Positions 8,598 through 19,422 are shown, counted from the stretch's first letter. The stretch is 64,000 nucleotides of DNA from Schnuerera sp. xch1 (GCF_019931165.1 NZ_JAIOUP010000003.1:111983-175982), one strand, 5' to 3'. Numbers and translations are program-made. The notes: generated from the sequence alone by a model not told the origin.

Positions 8598-9403
8598 TCT
8601 ATATTACCCCTTTCAACAGCAGTTATGGATGTATATAGTTGTATTCTATTATCGAATAAAAATTTTTTATAAAAGTCATCTATATCAGGATTTGTAACTA
8701 TCTTGTCTGCCATATCTATACTGCTTATATTATAAAATGCGGTTTTATTAAAATTGGAACCAAGACAGAGTATTATTTTTTCATTGGAGTTTGGTAGTAT
8801 ACTATTAATTAAGTTTGCCTTATCCATGTTAGAAACACTTAATCCAGTTTCTATATCGATGCCATCTACTTCTATAAATAGTTTATTAACAAAAAATTTT
8901 TGTATGTTCAATGCAGTAAGAGCTCCGTAGGTGGCTTTAGAATCAAAATCGACATTTCCACCTAAAAGGACAACTTTATTAGATGAGCTAGAAGAAGCTT
9001 CAATTGATATTAAAAGATCATTTGTCAAAACGGTAATATTCTTTTTTTTGTCTAATTTTTTTGCAATATGATAATTTATAGTTCCATTAGTTAACATGAT
9101 AATGTCACCATTTTCTATTATATGAATTGCAATATTAGCAATCTCATCATATAGAACAGCATATTGAGAATCAACATTTACGATGCTATTATAATCATTA
9201 TAAACATCTGCTGATTTTTTTTGTTTTTTTAGTACCGCTCCTCCATGAGTTCTAATTAGAAATCCTTCATCTTCAAGCTTTTCTAAATCTCTTCTAATTG
9301 TAACTTCAGAAACATTAAGCATCTCGCTTAATTCATTTACGAATACTTTCTTTTTTTTATATAGATAATTTTTAATTATTCTTATTCTTTCTATAGCAAA
9401 CAT
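8594..9403 (-). CDS. DeoR/GlpR-family transcriptional regulator
   Basis: 269 residues. The N-terminal winged helix-turn-helix covers residues 5-58, with VNELSEMLNVSEVTIRRDL followed by FLIRTHGGAVL, the family signature. The C-terminal DeoR sensor domain (about 80-250) binds a phosphorylated sugar in known members; VLTNDLLISIEA and the VLLGGNVD stretch belong to it. It is divergent from the arabinose operon and co-translated with an orphan ABC ATPase. It could regulate one or both. No classical AraR (GntR-LacI hybrid) gene is in the window, so it is the nearest candidate controller of ara genes, but this is inference from position. Confidence 0.85.
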   Translation of the reverse strand: MFAIERIRIIKNYLYKKKKVFVNELSEMLNVSEVTIRRDLEKLEDEGFLIRTHGGAVLKKQKKSADVYNDYNSIVNVDSQYAVLYDEIANIAIHIIENGDIIMLTNGTINYHIAKKLDKKKNITVLTNDLLISIEASSSSSNKVVLLGGNVDFDSKATYGALTALNIQKFFVNKLFIEVDGIDIETGLSVSNMDKANLINSILPNSNEKIILCLGSNFNKTAFYNISSIDMADKIVTNPDIDDFYKKFLFDNRIQLYTSITAVERGNIE

Positions 9404-9536
9404 TTTAATTTATCACCATTTCTTTTGATATTATTAATATTTATATAAAGTATACATTAAAACTAAACTAACAATCAAGAGAATATAGTTATTATGAAAA
9501 TAAAAGAAATTAAATGAAAGAATACAAAGATTAATA

Positions 9537-9565
9537 TTGACTAAAACAAAGGCATATGATACAAT
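9537..9565 (+). promoter_or_regulatory. Promoter of the arabinose operon
   Basis: TTGACT (9537-9542), a 17-bp spacer and TACAAT (9560-9565) form a strong sigma-A-type promoter. Transcription would start near 9572, giving a leader of about 145 nt that contains the long inverted repeat and the cre-like box. Confidence 0.75.
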
Positions 9566-9603
9566 TCGAAATAAAGGACAAGCAGTAAGACTAGTATATT
9601 GCT

Positions 9604-9679
9604 CATTGATTGCTTTCTTATGATTTTCTTTTTTTAAGGCAATTGGAAAACGATATCATAAACTAAGAAGCAATCAATG
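9604..9679 (+). repeat. Long inverted repeat in the arabinose operon leader
   Basis: CATTGATTGCTTTCTTA (9604-9620) is complementary to TAAGAAGCAATCAATG (9664-9679) with a single bulged base. TTATGAT (9618-9624) can further pair with ATCATAA (9655-9661), so the stem extends inwards. The region between holds a T-run and a cre-like box. No T tract follows the right arm, so it is not a simple terminator. It could be an RNA leader structure or paired operator half-sites for the DeoR-type or CcpA-type regulator. It ends about 38 bases before the ChvE-like start. Confidence 0.6.
9645..9658 (+). promoter_or_regulatory. cre-like box (possible CcpA site)
   Basis: GGAAAACGATATCA matches the published CcpA consensus TGWAANCGNTNWCA at 13 of 14 positions (first T replaced by G). 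It lies about 75 bp downstream of the predicted start of the arabinose operon, a position from which CcpA roadblocks transcription in other Firmicutes. No ccpA gene is in the window. Confidence 0.5.
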
Positions 9680-9716
9680 TTCATATAAAACATAAAATTA
9701 GGAGGTATATAAAGTC

Positions 9717-10802
9717 ATGAAAAAAATGTTGATCATTTTATTGGCTATGGTTATGTCATTATCACTAGTAGCTTGTGGAGGAGATGAAGGGGTAGAAACA
9801 GGTGGAGAAGATACAAAATTAATAGGTGTAGCAATGCCGACACAATCTGCACCAAGATGGATTGAAGATGGAAACAATATGAAGAATTTACTTGAAGAAA
9901 AGGGATATGAAGTAGATCTTCAGTTTGCAGAAGACATTGTAGAAAATCAAATATCACAAATAGAAAACATGATAACTAAGGAAGTAGACGTATTGATTAT
10001 AGCATCAATAGATGGTGAAGCGCTAACAGATGTTCTTTCAAAAGCAGCAGAACAGGGTATACCAGTAATAGCATATGATAGATTATTAATGAACAGTGAA
10101 CATGTTGACTATTATGCAACATTTGATAATTTCCAAGTAGGAGTAGAACAGGGAAATTATATAGTAGATAAGATGGGATTGGAAGATGGTAATGGACCAT
10201 ATAATATTGAACTATTTGGTGGATCTCCAGATGATAACAATGCTTACTTTTTCTATGACGGAGCAATGTCAGTATTACAACCATACATAGACAATGGACA
10301 ATTAGTTGTTAAAAGTGGACAAATGGGAATGGATGTAGTATCCACACTAAGATGGGATGCAGCAAAAGCACAATCACGTATGGATAACATACTTACAGCC
10401 CATTATACTACAGATAAAGTTGACATAATATTATCACCATATGATCCGATAAGTCTTGGAGTTATATCCTCACTTAAAGGTGTGGGATATGGTACAGAAG
10501 ATTTACCACTTCCTTTAATAACAGGACAAGATGCAGATATACCAGGAGTTAAATCAATAATAGCACGAGAGCAAACTCAAACAATATTTAAGGATACTAG
10601 GGAGCTTGCAAAGGTAGCAGTTGAAATGTGTGATGCAGTACTAACTGGCGAAGAAGCACCTGTAAATGATACTGAAACCTACGACAATGGAGTTAAAGTA
10701 GTTCCTTCTTATTTATTAGCCCCAGTGTCAGTAGATATTGATAACTATAGAGAGGTATTAATTGATAGTGGATACTATACAGAAGAAGATTTAGGATTAT
10801 AG
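9717..10802 (+). CDS. chvE: ChvE-like multiple-sugar-binding lipoprotein (arabinose importer)
   Basis: 361 residues. A lipoprotein signal peptide ends in the lipobox LVAC with lipidated Cys20, so it is anchored outside the membrane. The mature part is a type-1 periplasmic-binding fold of the ChvE/XylF type: [17 protein letters not shown] at the start, internal [15 protein letters not shown], and [15 protein letters not shown] near 265-280, all characteristic of ChvE. It delivers sugar to the following ATPase and permease. ATG 9717 follows GGAGGT with 10-base spacing. The genes downstream make L-arabinose the most likely substrate, though ChvE proteins also bind galactose and glucose. Confidence 0.9.
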   Translation: MKKMLIILLAMVMSLSLVACGGDEGVETGGEDTKLIGVAMPTQSAPRWIEDGNNMKNLLEEKGYEVDLQFAEDIVENQISQIENMITKEVDVLIIASIDGEALTDVLSKAAEQGIPVIAYDRLLMNSEHVDYYATFDNFQVGVEQGNYIVDKMGLEDGNGPYNIELFGGSPDDNNAYFFYDGAMSVLQPYIDNGQLVVKSGQMGMDVVSTLRWDAAKAQSRMDNILTAHYTTDKVDIILSPYDPISLGVISSLKGVGYGTEDLPLPLITGQDADIPGVKSIIAREQTQTIFKDTRELAKVAVEMCDAVLTGEEAPVNDTETYDNGVKVVPSYLLAPVSVDIDNYREVLIDSGYYTEEDLGL

Positions 10803-10806
10803 ATAA

Positions 10807-10842
10807 AAATTTGGTGGTAGTCTTTTGGCTACCACCAAATTT
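10807..10842 (+). terminator. Intercistronic hairpin after the sugar-binding protein
   Basis: AAATTTGGTGGTAG (10807-10820) and CTACCACCAAATTT (10829-10842) form a perfect 14-bp stem with an 8-nt loop. No T tract follows. Such hairpins between binding-protein and ATPase genes usually stabilise the upstream message or cause partial termination, giving more binding protein than transporter. Confidence 0.75.
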
Positions 10843-10863
10843 CTAAATAGAGAGGTGGTAGAG

Positions 10864-12408
10864 ATGTCAGAAATAATATTGAAAATGAAAAATATCACCA
10901 AAGAGTTTTATGGAATAAAAGCGCTAGACAATGTAAATTTAGAGGTTAAAAAAGGCGAAATACATGCATTAGTAGGAGAAAATGGAGCTGGAAAGTCTAC
11001 ATTAATGAATGTATTAAGTGGAGTATATACATATGGAACTTATGCAGGTGATATATTATATGAGGGAAAAGAGTGCAAGTTTACGAGTATAAAGGATAGT
11101 GAAAAGTTGGGAATAGTAATTATACACCAGGAGTTGACATTAAGTCCATATTTGTCAGCAGCAGAAAATGTTTTTTTAGGAAACGAGCAAGCAAAAAATG
11201 GAATTATAGATTGGGAAAAAACCACCACTGAAGCAAGAAAACTGTTTAAGAAAGTTGGATTGGATGAAGATCCTGATGCTATTGCAAATACATTAGGAGT
11301 TGGAAAGCAACAACTTATAGAAATAGCTAAGGCGTTATCAAAGAATGTAAAACTTTTAATACTTGATGAACCAACAGCAGCCTTAAATGAGGATGATAGT
11401 GAGAAATTATTAAATCTACTCTTAGAATTTAAAAAAGCAGGTATAACATCAATTCTAATATCTCATAAACTGAAAGAAGTATCTAAAGTCTCCGATAGAA
11501 TAACCATATTGAGGGATGGTGCTACAATAGAAACTTTAAATAATGATAAAAACTTAAGTGAAGATAAAATCATTAAAAGTATGGTAGGAAGAGATATAGT
11601 GGATTATTATCCTAAACGGAAACATAAAATAGGAGATATATTTTTTGAAATTAAAGGATGGAATGTATCTGATGTCGCAGATGAAAGTAAAAAGATTATA
11701 GACGATGTAAATATCAATGTTAGAAAAGGAGAAGTTGTTGGAATTTCTGGTCTGATGGGAGCTGGTAGGACAGAACTTGCAATGAGTATATTTGGGCAAT
11801 CATTTGGAAAAAAGTTATCAGGGAAGGTTTTAAAAAATAATAAAGAGCTAAAATTAAATTCAATAAGTCAGGCTATAGATAACGGTATAGCTTATGTTAC
11901 AGAAGACAGAAAGAACTATGGATTAGTATTAATAGATAGTGTAAAAAACAATGTAAGTTTACCGAATTTAGAAAAAATAAGTAAAAATTCTGTTATAAAT
12001 GAAAATGAAGAAATCAAGATTGCTGAAAAATATAAAAGCAATTTTAATATAAGATCTAGAGATATACTCCAAAACACAGGGGATTTAAGTGGTGGAAATC
12101 AACAAAAAGTAGTTTTAAGTAAATGGATATTCTCAGATCCAGATTTATTAATATTAGACGAACCCACTAGAGGAATAGATGTTGGGGCTAAAAGAGAAAT
12201 ATATACAATAATTAATGGGCTAGCAGAAGAAGGCAAATCAATACTTATGATATCATCTGAGCTTCCAGAATTACTTGAAATGTGTGATAGGCTTTATGTT
12301 ATGAATAAAGGACGAATAGTAGGAGAGCTCAGCAAAGAAGAAGCTACTGCAGAAAGTGTAATGAAATGTATTATGAAGGATAACAAGGAGGCAGAATATG
12401 GTGGATAA
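10864..12408 (+). CDS. gguA: Sugar ABC transporter ATP-binding protein, GguA-like
   Basis: 514 residues, two fused ABC domains, energising arabinose import with the ChvE-like and GguB-like partners. Domain 1: [11 protein letters not shown]alker A near 41-50, [15 protein letters not shown] signature region, [11 protein letters not shown]alker B. Domain 2: [37 protein letters not shown]. The start is ATG 10864 behind AGAGGTGG; an in-frame TTG at 10825 lies inside the loop/right arm of the intercistronic hairpin and is rejected. Its last 11 bases overlap the permease gene. Confidence 0.93.
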   Translation: MSEIILKMKNITKEFYGIKALDNVNLEVKKGEIHALVGENGAGKSTLMNVLSGVYTYGTYAGDILYEGKECKFTSIKDSEKLGIVIIHQELTLSPYLSAAENVFLGNEQAKNGIIDWEKTTTEARKLFKKVGLDEDPDAIANTLGVGKQQLIEIAKALSKNVKLLILDEPTAALNEDDSEKLLNLLLEFKKAGITSILISHKLKEVSKVSDRITILRDGATIETLNNDKNLSEDKIIKSMVGRDIVDYYPKRKHKIGDIFFEIKGWNVSDVADESKKIIDDVNINVRKGEVVGISGLMGAGRTELAMSIFGQSFGKKLSGKVLKNNKELKLNSISQAIDNGIAYVTEDRKNYGLVLIDSVKNNVSLPNLEKISKNSVINENEEIKIAEKYKSNFNIRSRDILQNTGDLSGGNQQKVVLSKWIFSDPDLLILDEPTRGIDVGAKREIYTIINGLAEEGKSILMISSELPELLEMCDRLYVMNKGRIVGELSKEEATAESVMKCIMKDNKEAEYGG

Positions 12409-13579
12409 TAAAGTAGATAAAATAAATAGTGTATTTAAAAATAACATGAGAAAATATGGTATGGCAATAGCCTTAATCTTAATAATAGGCTTATTTCAAA
12501 TTCTTACTGATGGAATTTTATTAAAACCATTAAATATAACTAATCTGATCTTACAGAACAGTTATATATTGATTTTAGCCGTTGGTATGTTATTGGTAAT
12601 AATAACAGGGAATGTGGACTTATCCGTAGGATCTGTAGTTGCATTTATAGGGGCTATAGCGGCAAAGTTAATGATAGAACAAAATATGCCAGTTATACCG
12701 GTGATTATAATATCCTTATTGATAGGTGCTCTTGTAGGTGCTTGGCATGGTTTCTGGATCGCATTTGTTAAAATACCGGCTTTTATAGTAACTTTATCTG
12801 GGATGCTACTTTTTAGAGGGTTGACAATGGTAATACTGAAGGGACAAACTTTAGCTCCTTTTGAAAAATCCTATCAAATTTTAAGTTCTGGATTTATAGG
12901 AGATATCTTTGGGGGACAAACATTTCATATAACCACATTATTAATGGGGATAGTGTTTTCTTTAATATATGTATTTGTCGAAATGAAGAATAGAAAAGAT
13001 AAAATAAAATATGGGTTTGATGTAATTTCTATGAAATTATTGATAGCAAAGATTTCTCTTATTGTTATTGTAATAAATCTATTAACTTACAGTTTTGCAT
13101 CCTATAGAGGGATACCAAATGTATTAGTGTTATTATTTTTCCTTGTTGTAATATATACCTTCGTAACTAATAAAACCATTGCAGGAAGGTATATATATGC
13201 TACAGGTGGTAATGAAAAAGCAGCAAGATTATCAGGAATAAAGACCAATAAGGTTTTGTTTTGGGTGTATGTAAATATGGGACTAATGACAGCATTAGCA
13301 GGGATAATATTTTCAGGAAGATTAAATGCAGCAATGCCTGGAGCGGGTAATGGATTTGAATTAGATGCAATAGCTGCATGCTATATAGGTGGTGCTTCAG
13401 CTTCAGGAGGAATTGGAACCATTATAGGAGCCATTATAGGTGGGCTTGTAATGGGAGTATTGAATAACGGTATGTCCATTTTAGGGATAGGTATAGATTG
13501 GCAACAGGCAATAAAAGGTCTTGTTCTGTTAATAGCGGTAGCTTTTGATGCATATACAAAGTCAAAATCTAATAACTAA
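12398..13579 (+). CDS. gguB: Sugar ABC transporter permease, GguB/XylH-like
   Basis: 393 residues with about ten hydrophobic segments, the CUT2 (BPD_transp_2) permease layout. Family motifs include [20 protein letters not shown] near 55-75, the [13 protein letters not shown] segment, [28 protein letters not shown] near 268-281, and [19 protein letters not shown] near the C-terminus. It overlaps the ATPase gene by 11 bases, which points to coupled translation and complex formation. The large insertion of charged residues around 195-215 ([10 protein letters not shown]) is a usual GguB/XylH cytoplasmic loop. Confidence 0.92.
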   Translation: MVDNKVDKINSVFKNNMRKYGMAIALILIIGLFQILTDGILLKPLNITNLILQNSYILILAVGMLLVIITGNVDLSVGSVVAFIGAIAAKLMIEQNMPVIPVIIISLLIGALVGAWHGFWIAFVKIPAFIVTLSGMLLFRGLTMVILKGQTLAPFEKSYQILSSGFIGDIFGGQTFHITTLLMGIVFSLIYVFVEMKNRKDKIKYGFDVISMKLLIAKISLIVIVINLLTYSFASYRGIPNVLVLLFFLVVIYTFVTNKTIAGRYIYATGGNEKAARLSGIKTNKVLFWVYVNMGLMTALAGIIFSGRLNAAMPGAGNGFELDAIAACYIGGASASGGIGTIIGAIIGGLVMGVLNNGMSILGIGIDWQQAIKGLVLLIAVAFDAYTKSKSNN

Positions 13580-13604
13580 AATAGAGTATAGTGAGGTGAA
13601 ATAA

Positions 13605-15272
13605 ATGGGTAAGTATACAATAGGCGTTGATTTTGGAACATTGTCAGGTAGAGCTATATTGGTGAACGTCCACACTGGGGAGGAATTGAATTCTAGTGTA
13701 TATGCATATTCACATCAGGTTATGGATGATAGATTGCCTTCAGGAAAAGAGTTGCCCCATGATTGGGCATTACAACACCCACAAGATTATTTGGATGTTT
13801 TGGCAAATACAATACCAGATGTTTTGAAAAAAACTAATATTAGTCCAGATGATGTAATAGGTGTGGGTATAGATTTTACAGCCTGTACAGTCTTGCCAGT
13901 TAAGGAAGATGGTACTCCATTATGTTTTTTAGATAAGTATAAAGATAGACCACATGCTTACGTAAAATTGTGGAAGCATCATGCAGCTCAAAATCTAGCA
14001 AATGAATTAAATAGTGTGGCTGAAGAATTAGATGAAAAATGGATTAATAGATATGGAGGCAAGATATCCTCAGAGTGGCTATTCCCCAAGTTATGGCAGA
14101 TATTAAAAGAGGATCCAGAGCTTTATGATCAAATGGATAAATTTATTGAAGCAACAGATTGGGTCATATGGCAATTAACAGGAGAAGAAACAAGAAACTC
14201 CTGTACAGCAGGATATAAAGCCATTTGGAATAAGAAGGAAGGATATCCGAATAAGGATTTCTTTAAAGCATTAGATACTAGATTAGAAAATGTAGTAGAT
14301 GATAAGTTATCTAGAGATATAACTCCCATTGGGGAAAAAGCAGGTGAAATTACAGAATACGCTTCTAAATTAACAGGCCTAAACGTAGGAACGGCAGTTG
14401 CAGTTGCAAATGTGGATGCTCACGTTTGTGTTCCAGCAGTAAAGATATATGAACCAGGGAAAATGCTTGCTATAATTGGGACATCAACTTGTCATGTTCT
14501 TTTAGGAGAAGAAGAAAAGGAAGTTCCAGGAATGTGTGGTGTAGTAGAGGACGGTATTATACCGGGATATTTTGGATATGAAGCAGGTCAATCCTGTGTA
14601 GGAGATAGCTTTGCTTGGTTTGTGGACAACTGTGTACCAGCTGAATATATAGAGAAAGCGGAAAAAGAAGGATTAGATACATACCAGTACTTAACAAACA
14701 AAGCAGTGGATCTAAAGGCTGGAGAAAGTGGATTAGTTGTTCTAGATTGGTGGAATGGGAATAGGTCTGTATTGGTAGATGTAGATTTGACAGGACTCAT
14801 AATAGGAATGGATCTTCAAACTAAACCGGAAGAAATCTATCGTGCTATAATAGAGTCTACAGCATATGGTACAAGAATGATCATAGAAACATTTAGGGAA
14901 AATAGAGTTCCAGTAGATGAATTTTATGCGTCTGGCGGAATATCACAGAAGAATTCTTTCATAATGCAAATATATGCAGATGTATTAAATATGCCAGTTT
15001 ATATAGCGGGAACTGAACAAGGTCCGGCATTAGGTTCTGCAATTTTTGCAGCAGTAGCTGCAGGAAACGAAAAGGGTGGATATGACAGTGTAGTTGAGGC
15101 ATCTAAGGTTATGGGGAAAGTAAAAGATATAGTTTACACTCCAATCAAAGAGAATGCAGAAATATATGACAAACTATTTGATGAATATAAAAAGCTTCAT
15201 GATTATTTTGGACGTGGAAAAAATAATGTTATGAAACGATTGAAAGATATTAAGAAATCTGTGACTAGATAG
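13605..15272 (+). CDS. araB: L-ribulokinase
   Basis: 555 residues, usual AraB length. Phosphorylates L-ribulose with ATP to L-ribulose-5-phosphate. FGGY-kinase features: N-terminal [14 protein letters not shown] (the GTLSGR phosphate loop distinguishes AraB), [24 protein letters not shown] and [11 protein letters not shown], and the C-terminal [19 protein letters not shown] near 435-455. GAGGTG precedes the ATG by 6-7 bases. It follows the permease by 25 bases and precedes araA by 9, so it is in the same transcript. Confidence 0.95.
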   Translation: MGKYTIGVDFGTLSGRAILVNVHTGEELNSSVYAYSHQVMDDRLPSGKELPHDWALQHPQDYLDVLANTIPDVLKKTNISPDDVIGVGIDFTACTVLPVKEDGTPLCFLDKYKDRPHAYVKLWKHHAAQNLANELNSVAEELDEKWINRYGGKISSEWLFPKLWQILKEDPELYDQMDKFIEATDWVIWQLTGEETRNSCTAGYKAIWNKKEGYPNKDFFKALDTRLENVVDDKLSRDITPIGEKAGEITEYASKLTGLNVGTAVAVANVDAHVCVPAVKIYEPGKMLAIIGTSTCHVLLGEEEKEVPGMCGVVEDGIIPGYFGYEAGQSCVGDSFAWFVDNCVPAEYIEKAEKEGLDTYQYLTNKAVDLKAGESGLVVLDWWNGNRSVLVDVDLTGLIIGMDLQTKPEEIYRAIIESTAYGTRMIIETFRENRVPVDEFYASGGISQKNSFIMQIYADVLNMPVYIAGTEQGPALGSAIFAAVAAGNEKGGYDSVVEASKVMGKVKDIVYTPIKENAEIYDKLFDEYKKLHDYFGRGKNNVMKRLKDIKKSVTR

Positions 15273-15281
15273 GAGGATAAT

Positions 15282-16754
15282 ATGAGAAATTATGAATTTT
15301 GGTTTGTAATAGGAAGTCAGCATCTGTATGGAAAAGAAGTTATTGAGCAAGTTAAAAAACATGGAGAAATAATGGTAAAGGAACTAAACACATCACATTA
15401 CATTCCTTGGAAAATCAAACTAGTTAATGTAGCTACAACTCCAGATGAAATCACAAAACTAGTTGAAGAAGCTAATTATGACGAAAACTGTGCAGGAATA
15501 ATGACTTGGATGCATACATTTTCACCATCAAAGATGTGGATAAGAGGATTAACAAGGTTAAATAAACCATATCTTCATATGAATACACAGTTTAACAGAG
15601 AAATACCATGGGATCAAATTGATATGGATTTTATGAATTTAAATCAATCTGCTCATGGAGATAGAGAACATGGATTTATAGGAGCTAGATTGAGACTACC
15701 AAGAAAGATAGTTGTTGGGTACTGGGAAGATGAAGAATTTCAAAATAAAATGGGAAATTGGATGCGTTCAGCAATAGGAGTAATGGAATCTAGAAACCTA
15801 AAAGTTGCAAGATTTGGTGACAATATGCGTGAAGTAGCAGTTACTGAGGGGGATAAAGTTGAGACACAAATCAAATTAGGTTGGGCAGTAAACTATCATC
15901 CATTGGGAGATTTGGTACAATATATAGATGCAGTAGAAGAAGATGAAATAGACAATTTGATGGAAGATTATAGGAAAGAATATACTATAGCTACAGACAA
16001 TATGGAATCAGTTAGGTATCAAGCTAGAATGGAATTAGGAATGAGAAAATTTTTAGAAGAAGGTAAATTTGGAGCATTTATAACAACTTTTGAAGATCTA
16101 TATGGATTAAAACAATTGCCAGGACTAGCTGTACAAAGGCTTATGGAAGATGGATATGGATTTGGAGCAGAAGGAGATTGGAAAACAGCTGCTTTAACCC
16201 ATATAATGAAGACAATGGCTACAGGTCTTGATGGTGGAACGAGCTTTATGGAAGATTATACTTATCATCTTAGAAGAGATAACGAATTAATTTTAGGAGC
16301 GCATATGTTGGAGGTTTGTCCAACAATAGCAGATGATAAGCCTAGAATAGAAGTACATGAATTGGGAATAGGAGGTAAAGAAGCCCCAGCGCGTATGGTT
16401 TTTGACGGCAAAGAGGGGAATGTAATACTTGCATCATTAATAGATATAGGTGGTAGGATGAGGTTAATTGTAAATGATGCAGTAGCTGTAAAACCTCTGG
16501 AGGATATGCCTAAATTACCAGTAGCAAGAGCTATGTGGAAACCATTACCAAACTTACAAACCTCAGCAGAGGCATGGCTATTGGCAGGTGGAGCTCATCA
16601 TACAGTTATGAGCTATTCATTAACAGTTGAACATATGAGGGATTTTGCGGAAATGGTAGGAATAGAATTTATTCATATAAGTAAGGCTACGGATATAACA
16701 GAACTAAAAAAAGAATTGATGTACAATGATATTGCATGGAAACTTAATTTATAA
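15282..16754 (+). CDS. araA: L-arabinose isomerase
   Basis: 490 residues. Converts L-arabinose to L-ribulose with Mn2+. The AraA N-terminal signature is clear (FWFVIGSQHLYG at 5-16), as are MTWMHTFSPSKMWI and LHMNTQFNREIPW. The metal/substrate region includes GEGDW-like GAEGDWKTAAL near 303-313 and SFMEDYTYHL near 325-334 (metal-ligand Glu residues), with metal-site histidines near HIMKTM and in the C-terminal GGAHHTVMSYSLTVEH. It shares an operon with araB and araD. Confidence 0.96.
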   Translation: MRNYEFWFVIGSQHLYGKEVIEQVKKHGEIMVKELNTSHYIPWKIKLVNVATTPDEITKLVEEANYDENCAGIMTWMHTFSPSKMWIRGLTRLNKPYLHMNTQFNREIPWDQIDMDFMNLNQSAHGDREHGFIGARLRLPRKIVVGYWEDEEFQNKMGNWMRSAIGVMESRNLKVARFGDNMREVAVTEGDKVETQIKLGWAVNYHPLGDLVQYIDAVEEDEIDNLMEDYRKEYTIATDNMESVRYQARMELGMRKFLEEGKFGAFITTFEDLYGLKQLPGLAVQRLMEDGYGFGAEGDWKTAALTHIMKTMATGLDGGTSFMEDYTYHLRRDNELILGAHMLEVCPTIADDKPRIEVHELGIGGKEAPARMVFDGKEGNVILASLIDIGGRMRLIVNDAVAVKPLEDMPKLPVARAMWKPLPNLQTSAEAWLLAGGAHHTVMSYSLTVEHMRDFAEMVGIEFIHISKATDITELKKELMYNDIAWKLNL

Positions 16755-16765
16755 GGAGAATTTAT

Positions 16766-17458
16766 ATGTTAAAAGATTTAAAAGAGAAAGTCTATAAAGC
16801 GAATATGTTACTAAAGACAAGTGGATTAGTAATATTAACGTGGGGAAATGCTTCTGGCATCGATCGTGAAAAAGGCTTATTTGTTATTAAGCCTTCAGGA
16901 GTTCCATATGATGAGATGAGACCAGAGGATATGGTAGTTATGGATTTGGAAGGAAACAAAATAGAAGGGGATTTAAATCCTTCTTCTGATACACCAACCC
17001 ATTTAGAATTATATAAAAACTTCAAGAATATTGGCGGAGTTGTTCATACTCATTCAAAATGGAGCACAATATGGGCTCAATCTGGCAGAGGTATAGAAGC
17101 ATATGGAACAACTCATGCAGATTATTTTTATGGTAAAGTTCCTTGCACTAGAAATATGACAGAAGACGAGATAAAAAAGGATTATGAAAGAGAAACGGGA
17201 AAGGTTATAGTAGAAACATTTAAAGATATAGATCCAGACCACATTCCATCAGTATTAGTAAAATCCCATGGGCCATTTTCTTGGGGGAAAGATCCATTGG
17301 ATGCAGTAAATAATGCTATGATTTTAGAAGAAGTAGCATTAATGGCTTATGGTTCAGAACAATTGAATAGGAATCTAGGGAGAATGGATCAAAATTTATT
17401 AGACAAGCATTTCTTTAGAAAACATGGTAAAGATGCATACTATGGACAAAAAATATAG
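16766..17458 (+). CDS. araD: L-ribulose-5-phosphate 4-epimerase
   Basis: 230 residues. Epimerises L-ribulose-5-phosphate to D-xylulose-5-phosphate, the entry to the pentose phosphate pathway. It is a class II aldolase/adducin fold: LTWGNASGIDREKG near 26-39 (phosphate-binding GNAS), KPSGVPYDEM, zinc ligands in VVHTHSKWSTIWAQ near 92-105 and the third histidine in KSHGPFSWGKDP near 169-180. Start ATG 16766 behind AAGGAG. It lies 11 bases after araA. Confidence 0.95.
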   Translation: MLKDLKEKVYKANMLLKTSGLVILTWGNASGIDREKGLFVIKPSGVPYDEMRPEDMVVMDLEGNKIEGDLNPSSDTPTHLELYKNFKNIGGVVHTHSKWSTIWAQSGRGIEAYGTTHADYFYGKVPCTRNMTEDEIKKDYERETGKVIVETFKDIDPDHIPSVLVKSHGPFSWGKDPLDAVNNAMILEEVALMAYGSEQLNRNLGRMDQNLLDKHFFRKHGKDAYYGQKI

Positions 17459-17521
17459 ACTTAAAATGGATTCAGGCAAATTTGCTTGGATCTATTTTTA
17501 ATAATGAAGGGGAGAAGTAAT

Positions 17522-18556
17522 GTGAATATATCAAAAAGTATATTTGGTACATGCAAGGCTAAAAATGTCATAGAATATGTATTGGATAATAGTAAAAACC
17601 TAAAAGTAAAGATATTAAATCTTGGCGGAATAATAAGAGAAATTAATTTTAAAGGCAAAAATAGAGTATTAGGACTCGATAATGTAGAAGGGTATATAAA
17701 TAGTATTACATATTTTGGTGCATTAATTGGAAGAGTTGCAGGAAGAATATCCAATGGGAAAATGGAGTTAAACAATAAAGCATACAAATTGGATCAAAAT
17801 GAAGGTTCAACATGTTTACACGGTGGTAAAGAGGGATTTTCATTTCAGCTATGGGAGCTAGAAGAAAAAGAGGTTACCGAAGATTCAGCTAGTATAACAT
17901 TAAAATATACAAGCCCAGATATGGAATGTGGATTTCCTGGGGAATTAACGGTGCATGCAAAGTATACTGTGGATAGAGATGATTGCTTAACTATAGAATA
18001 TTTTGCTAATACCAACAAAAGCACACCATTAACCATGACTAATCATAGTTATTTTAATTTAAACAATGATTTAAACCAAGACATATTAGAACATGTATTA
18101 AAAATAGATGCTGATTATTATATCAAATTAGATGAAAAAAGTATTCCGGTCACGATAGCTAAAGTGGAAAATACTCCTTTTGATTTTAGGCATAATAAAA
18201 GAATAAAAGATGATATGGATTCAACTAATGAAGATTTAATAAACACAGGAGGATACGATCATCCCCTTATACTAAATAAAGATAATGGAGAACAGATAGT
18301 ATTATATTCTAAAAAATCAGGAGTAAAGTTGAGTATGAAAACCACAGAACCTGTAGTAATACTCTATTGTGGCAATGGACTTAATGGAAATACACTGCTT
18401 TCAAATGGACAAAGAGCTTTTAAACATCAAGGGGTATGTCTTGAAACTCAATGGTATCCAGATGCAATAAACCAGAAATTTTTACCGAAAAACATATTGA
18501 AGCCAGATGAAAAATACTATAGTAAAACAAAATACAGATTAACAATGACTTATTAA
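17522..18556 (+). CDS. galM: Aldose 1-epimerase (mutarotase)
   Basis: 344 residues, cytoplasmic. Interconverts alpha and beta anomers of sugars; at the end of an arabinose operon it probably speeds L-arabinose anomerisation, but galactose from the gal operon is an equally possible substrate. GalM motifs: [16 protein letters not shown] near 65-80, [10 protein letters not shown] (first catalytic His region), [10 protein letters not shown] (second His), GGYDHPLIL and [14 protein letters not shown] with the catalytic Glu near 320. GTG 17522 is chosen because AAGGGGAG precedes it; upstream in-frame starts have no binding site. Its last 18 bases overlap a convergent gene. Confidence 0.92.
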   Translation: MNISKSIFGTCKAKNVIEYVLDNSKNLKVKILNLGGIIREINFKGKNRVLGLDNVEGYINSITYFGALIGRVAGRISNGKMELNNKAYKLDQNEGSTCLHGGKEGFSFQLWELEEKEVTEDSASITLKYTSPDMECGFPGELTVHAKYTVDRDDCLTIEYFANTNKSTPLTMTNHSYFNLNNDLNQDILEHVLKIDADYYIKLDEKSIPVTIAKVENTPFDFRHNKRIKDDMDSTNEDLINTGGYDHPLILNKDNGEQIVLYSKKSGVKLSMKTTEPVVILYCGNGLNGNTLLSNGQRAFKHQGVCLETQWYPDAINQKFLPKNILKPDEKYYSKTKYRLTMTY

Positions 18557-18781
18557 TCTAAGTTTTTGTTCTTTACTAAGCTGTTTTATCTGCCATTCCC
18601 TTTTTTGAGCATCAATTTTATTATCAAAAGTCTCATGATATACTAGTTCAACAGGAAGCCTAGCTCTGGTATATTTAGAGGCTTTTCCTTTATTATGTGT
18701 TTTTAATCTATTTTCCAAATTTACAGTCCAGCCAGTATAAAGAGTTTCATCAGCACATTTTAATATATATACATAACACAT
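18539..18781 (-). CDS. GIY-YIG domain protein (UPF0213/YhbQ-YazA type)
   Basis: 80 residues forming just one GIY-YIG nuclease domain. [18 protein letters not shown] contains both halves of the signature (YVYIL and LYTGWT), followed by the conserved arginine in [15 protein letters not shown] and a Glu-containing QKREWQIK. Stand-alone members are assigned to DNA repair in general terms; the exact role is unclear. I chose ATG 18781 because AGGTG lies 9 bases upstream; a GTG at 18793 is alternative. It follows recX directly and overlaps the 3' end of galM. Confidence 0.87.
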   Translation of the reverse strand: MCYVYILKCADETLYTGWTVNLENRLKTHNKGKASKYTRARLPVELVYHETFDNKIDAQKREWQIKQLSKEQKLRLISHC

Positions 18782-18793
18782 TTGTTTAATCAC

Positions 18794-19405
18794 CTATTTT
18801 AATAATTCTTTTAATACCTTAGAAACACAATCATATGAATAGCCTTTTCTTTGGAGAAAACCTCCTAACTTTCTATAAATTACATTTCTATCGTCATTTT
18901 TATAAGAAGGCATTTTCCTTTTAGCCAATTTTAGAGCGTTAGAATATTCATCATCATATTCATTTATAACTTTGTCAGCTATATTGTGAGGAATGCCTTT
19001 TTTATACAATTCATGTTTTATTCTTTTAGGACCGTATTTATTTAAATTTATTTTATCTCTCATAAATGATTTAGCAAACTCAAAATCATCTACTAACTTA
19101 TTATTTCTCAAATAGGTTAAAGTTAGATCTATTATATTATCTTCAAATCCTTTTTTCTTCAACTTATCAATTATTTCTTTTTCAGATCTTTGTCTATAGC
19201 TTAAAAACTTTAATGCAACGTTTTTAGCCTTTAATTGTTCTTCAGAAAATAAGACTTTTTCTATATAATCGTTATCAATTTCCATATTTTCAATTAGTCC
19301 ATATTTATACTGAACTTCTTTCATCAATCCAAATGCAAAATTACCATCTAAATATATGTTAACCCTATCTAGGTTTTTTTGAGATTCTATTTTTGTAATG
19401 ATCAT
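18794..19405 (-). CDS. recX: Regulatory protein RecX
   Basis: 203 residues of the RecX family, which binds RecA filaments and modulates recombination. Three-helix RecX repeats are visible: ALKFLSYRQRSEKEIIDKLK near 70-90, DDFEFAKSFMRDK near 112-124, RIKHELYKKGIP near 133-144 and a C-terminal IYRKLGGFLQRKGYSYD. The N-terminal domain (ITKIESQKNLDRVNIYLDG) is present as in Firmicute RecX. ATG 19405 follows TTGGAGTGA; a start 18 bases earlier would overlap the previous stop. recA is not in the window. Confidence 0.9.
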   Translation of the reverse strand: MIITKIESQKNLDRVNIYLDGNFAFGLMKEVQYKYGLIENMEIDNDYIEKVLFSEEQLKAKNVALKFLSYRQRSEKEIIDKLKKKGFEDNIIDLTLTYLRNNKLVDDFEFAKSFMRDKINLNKYGPKRIKHELYKKGIPHNIADKVINEYDDEYSNALKLAKRKMPSYKNDDRNVIYRKLGGFLQRKGYSYDCVSKVLKELLK

Positions 19406-19422
19406 ATTTTCACTCCAATTCA

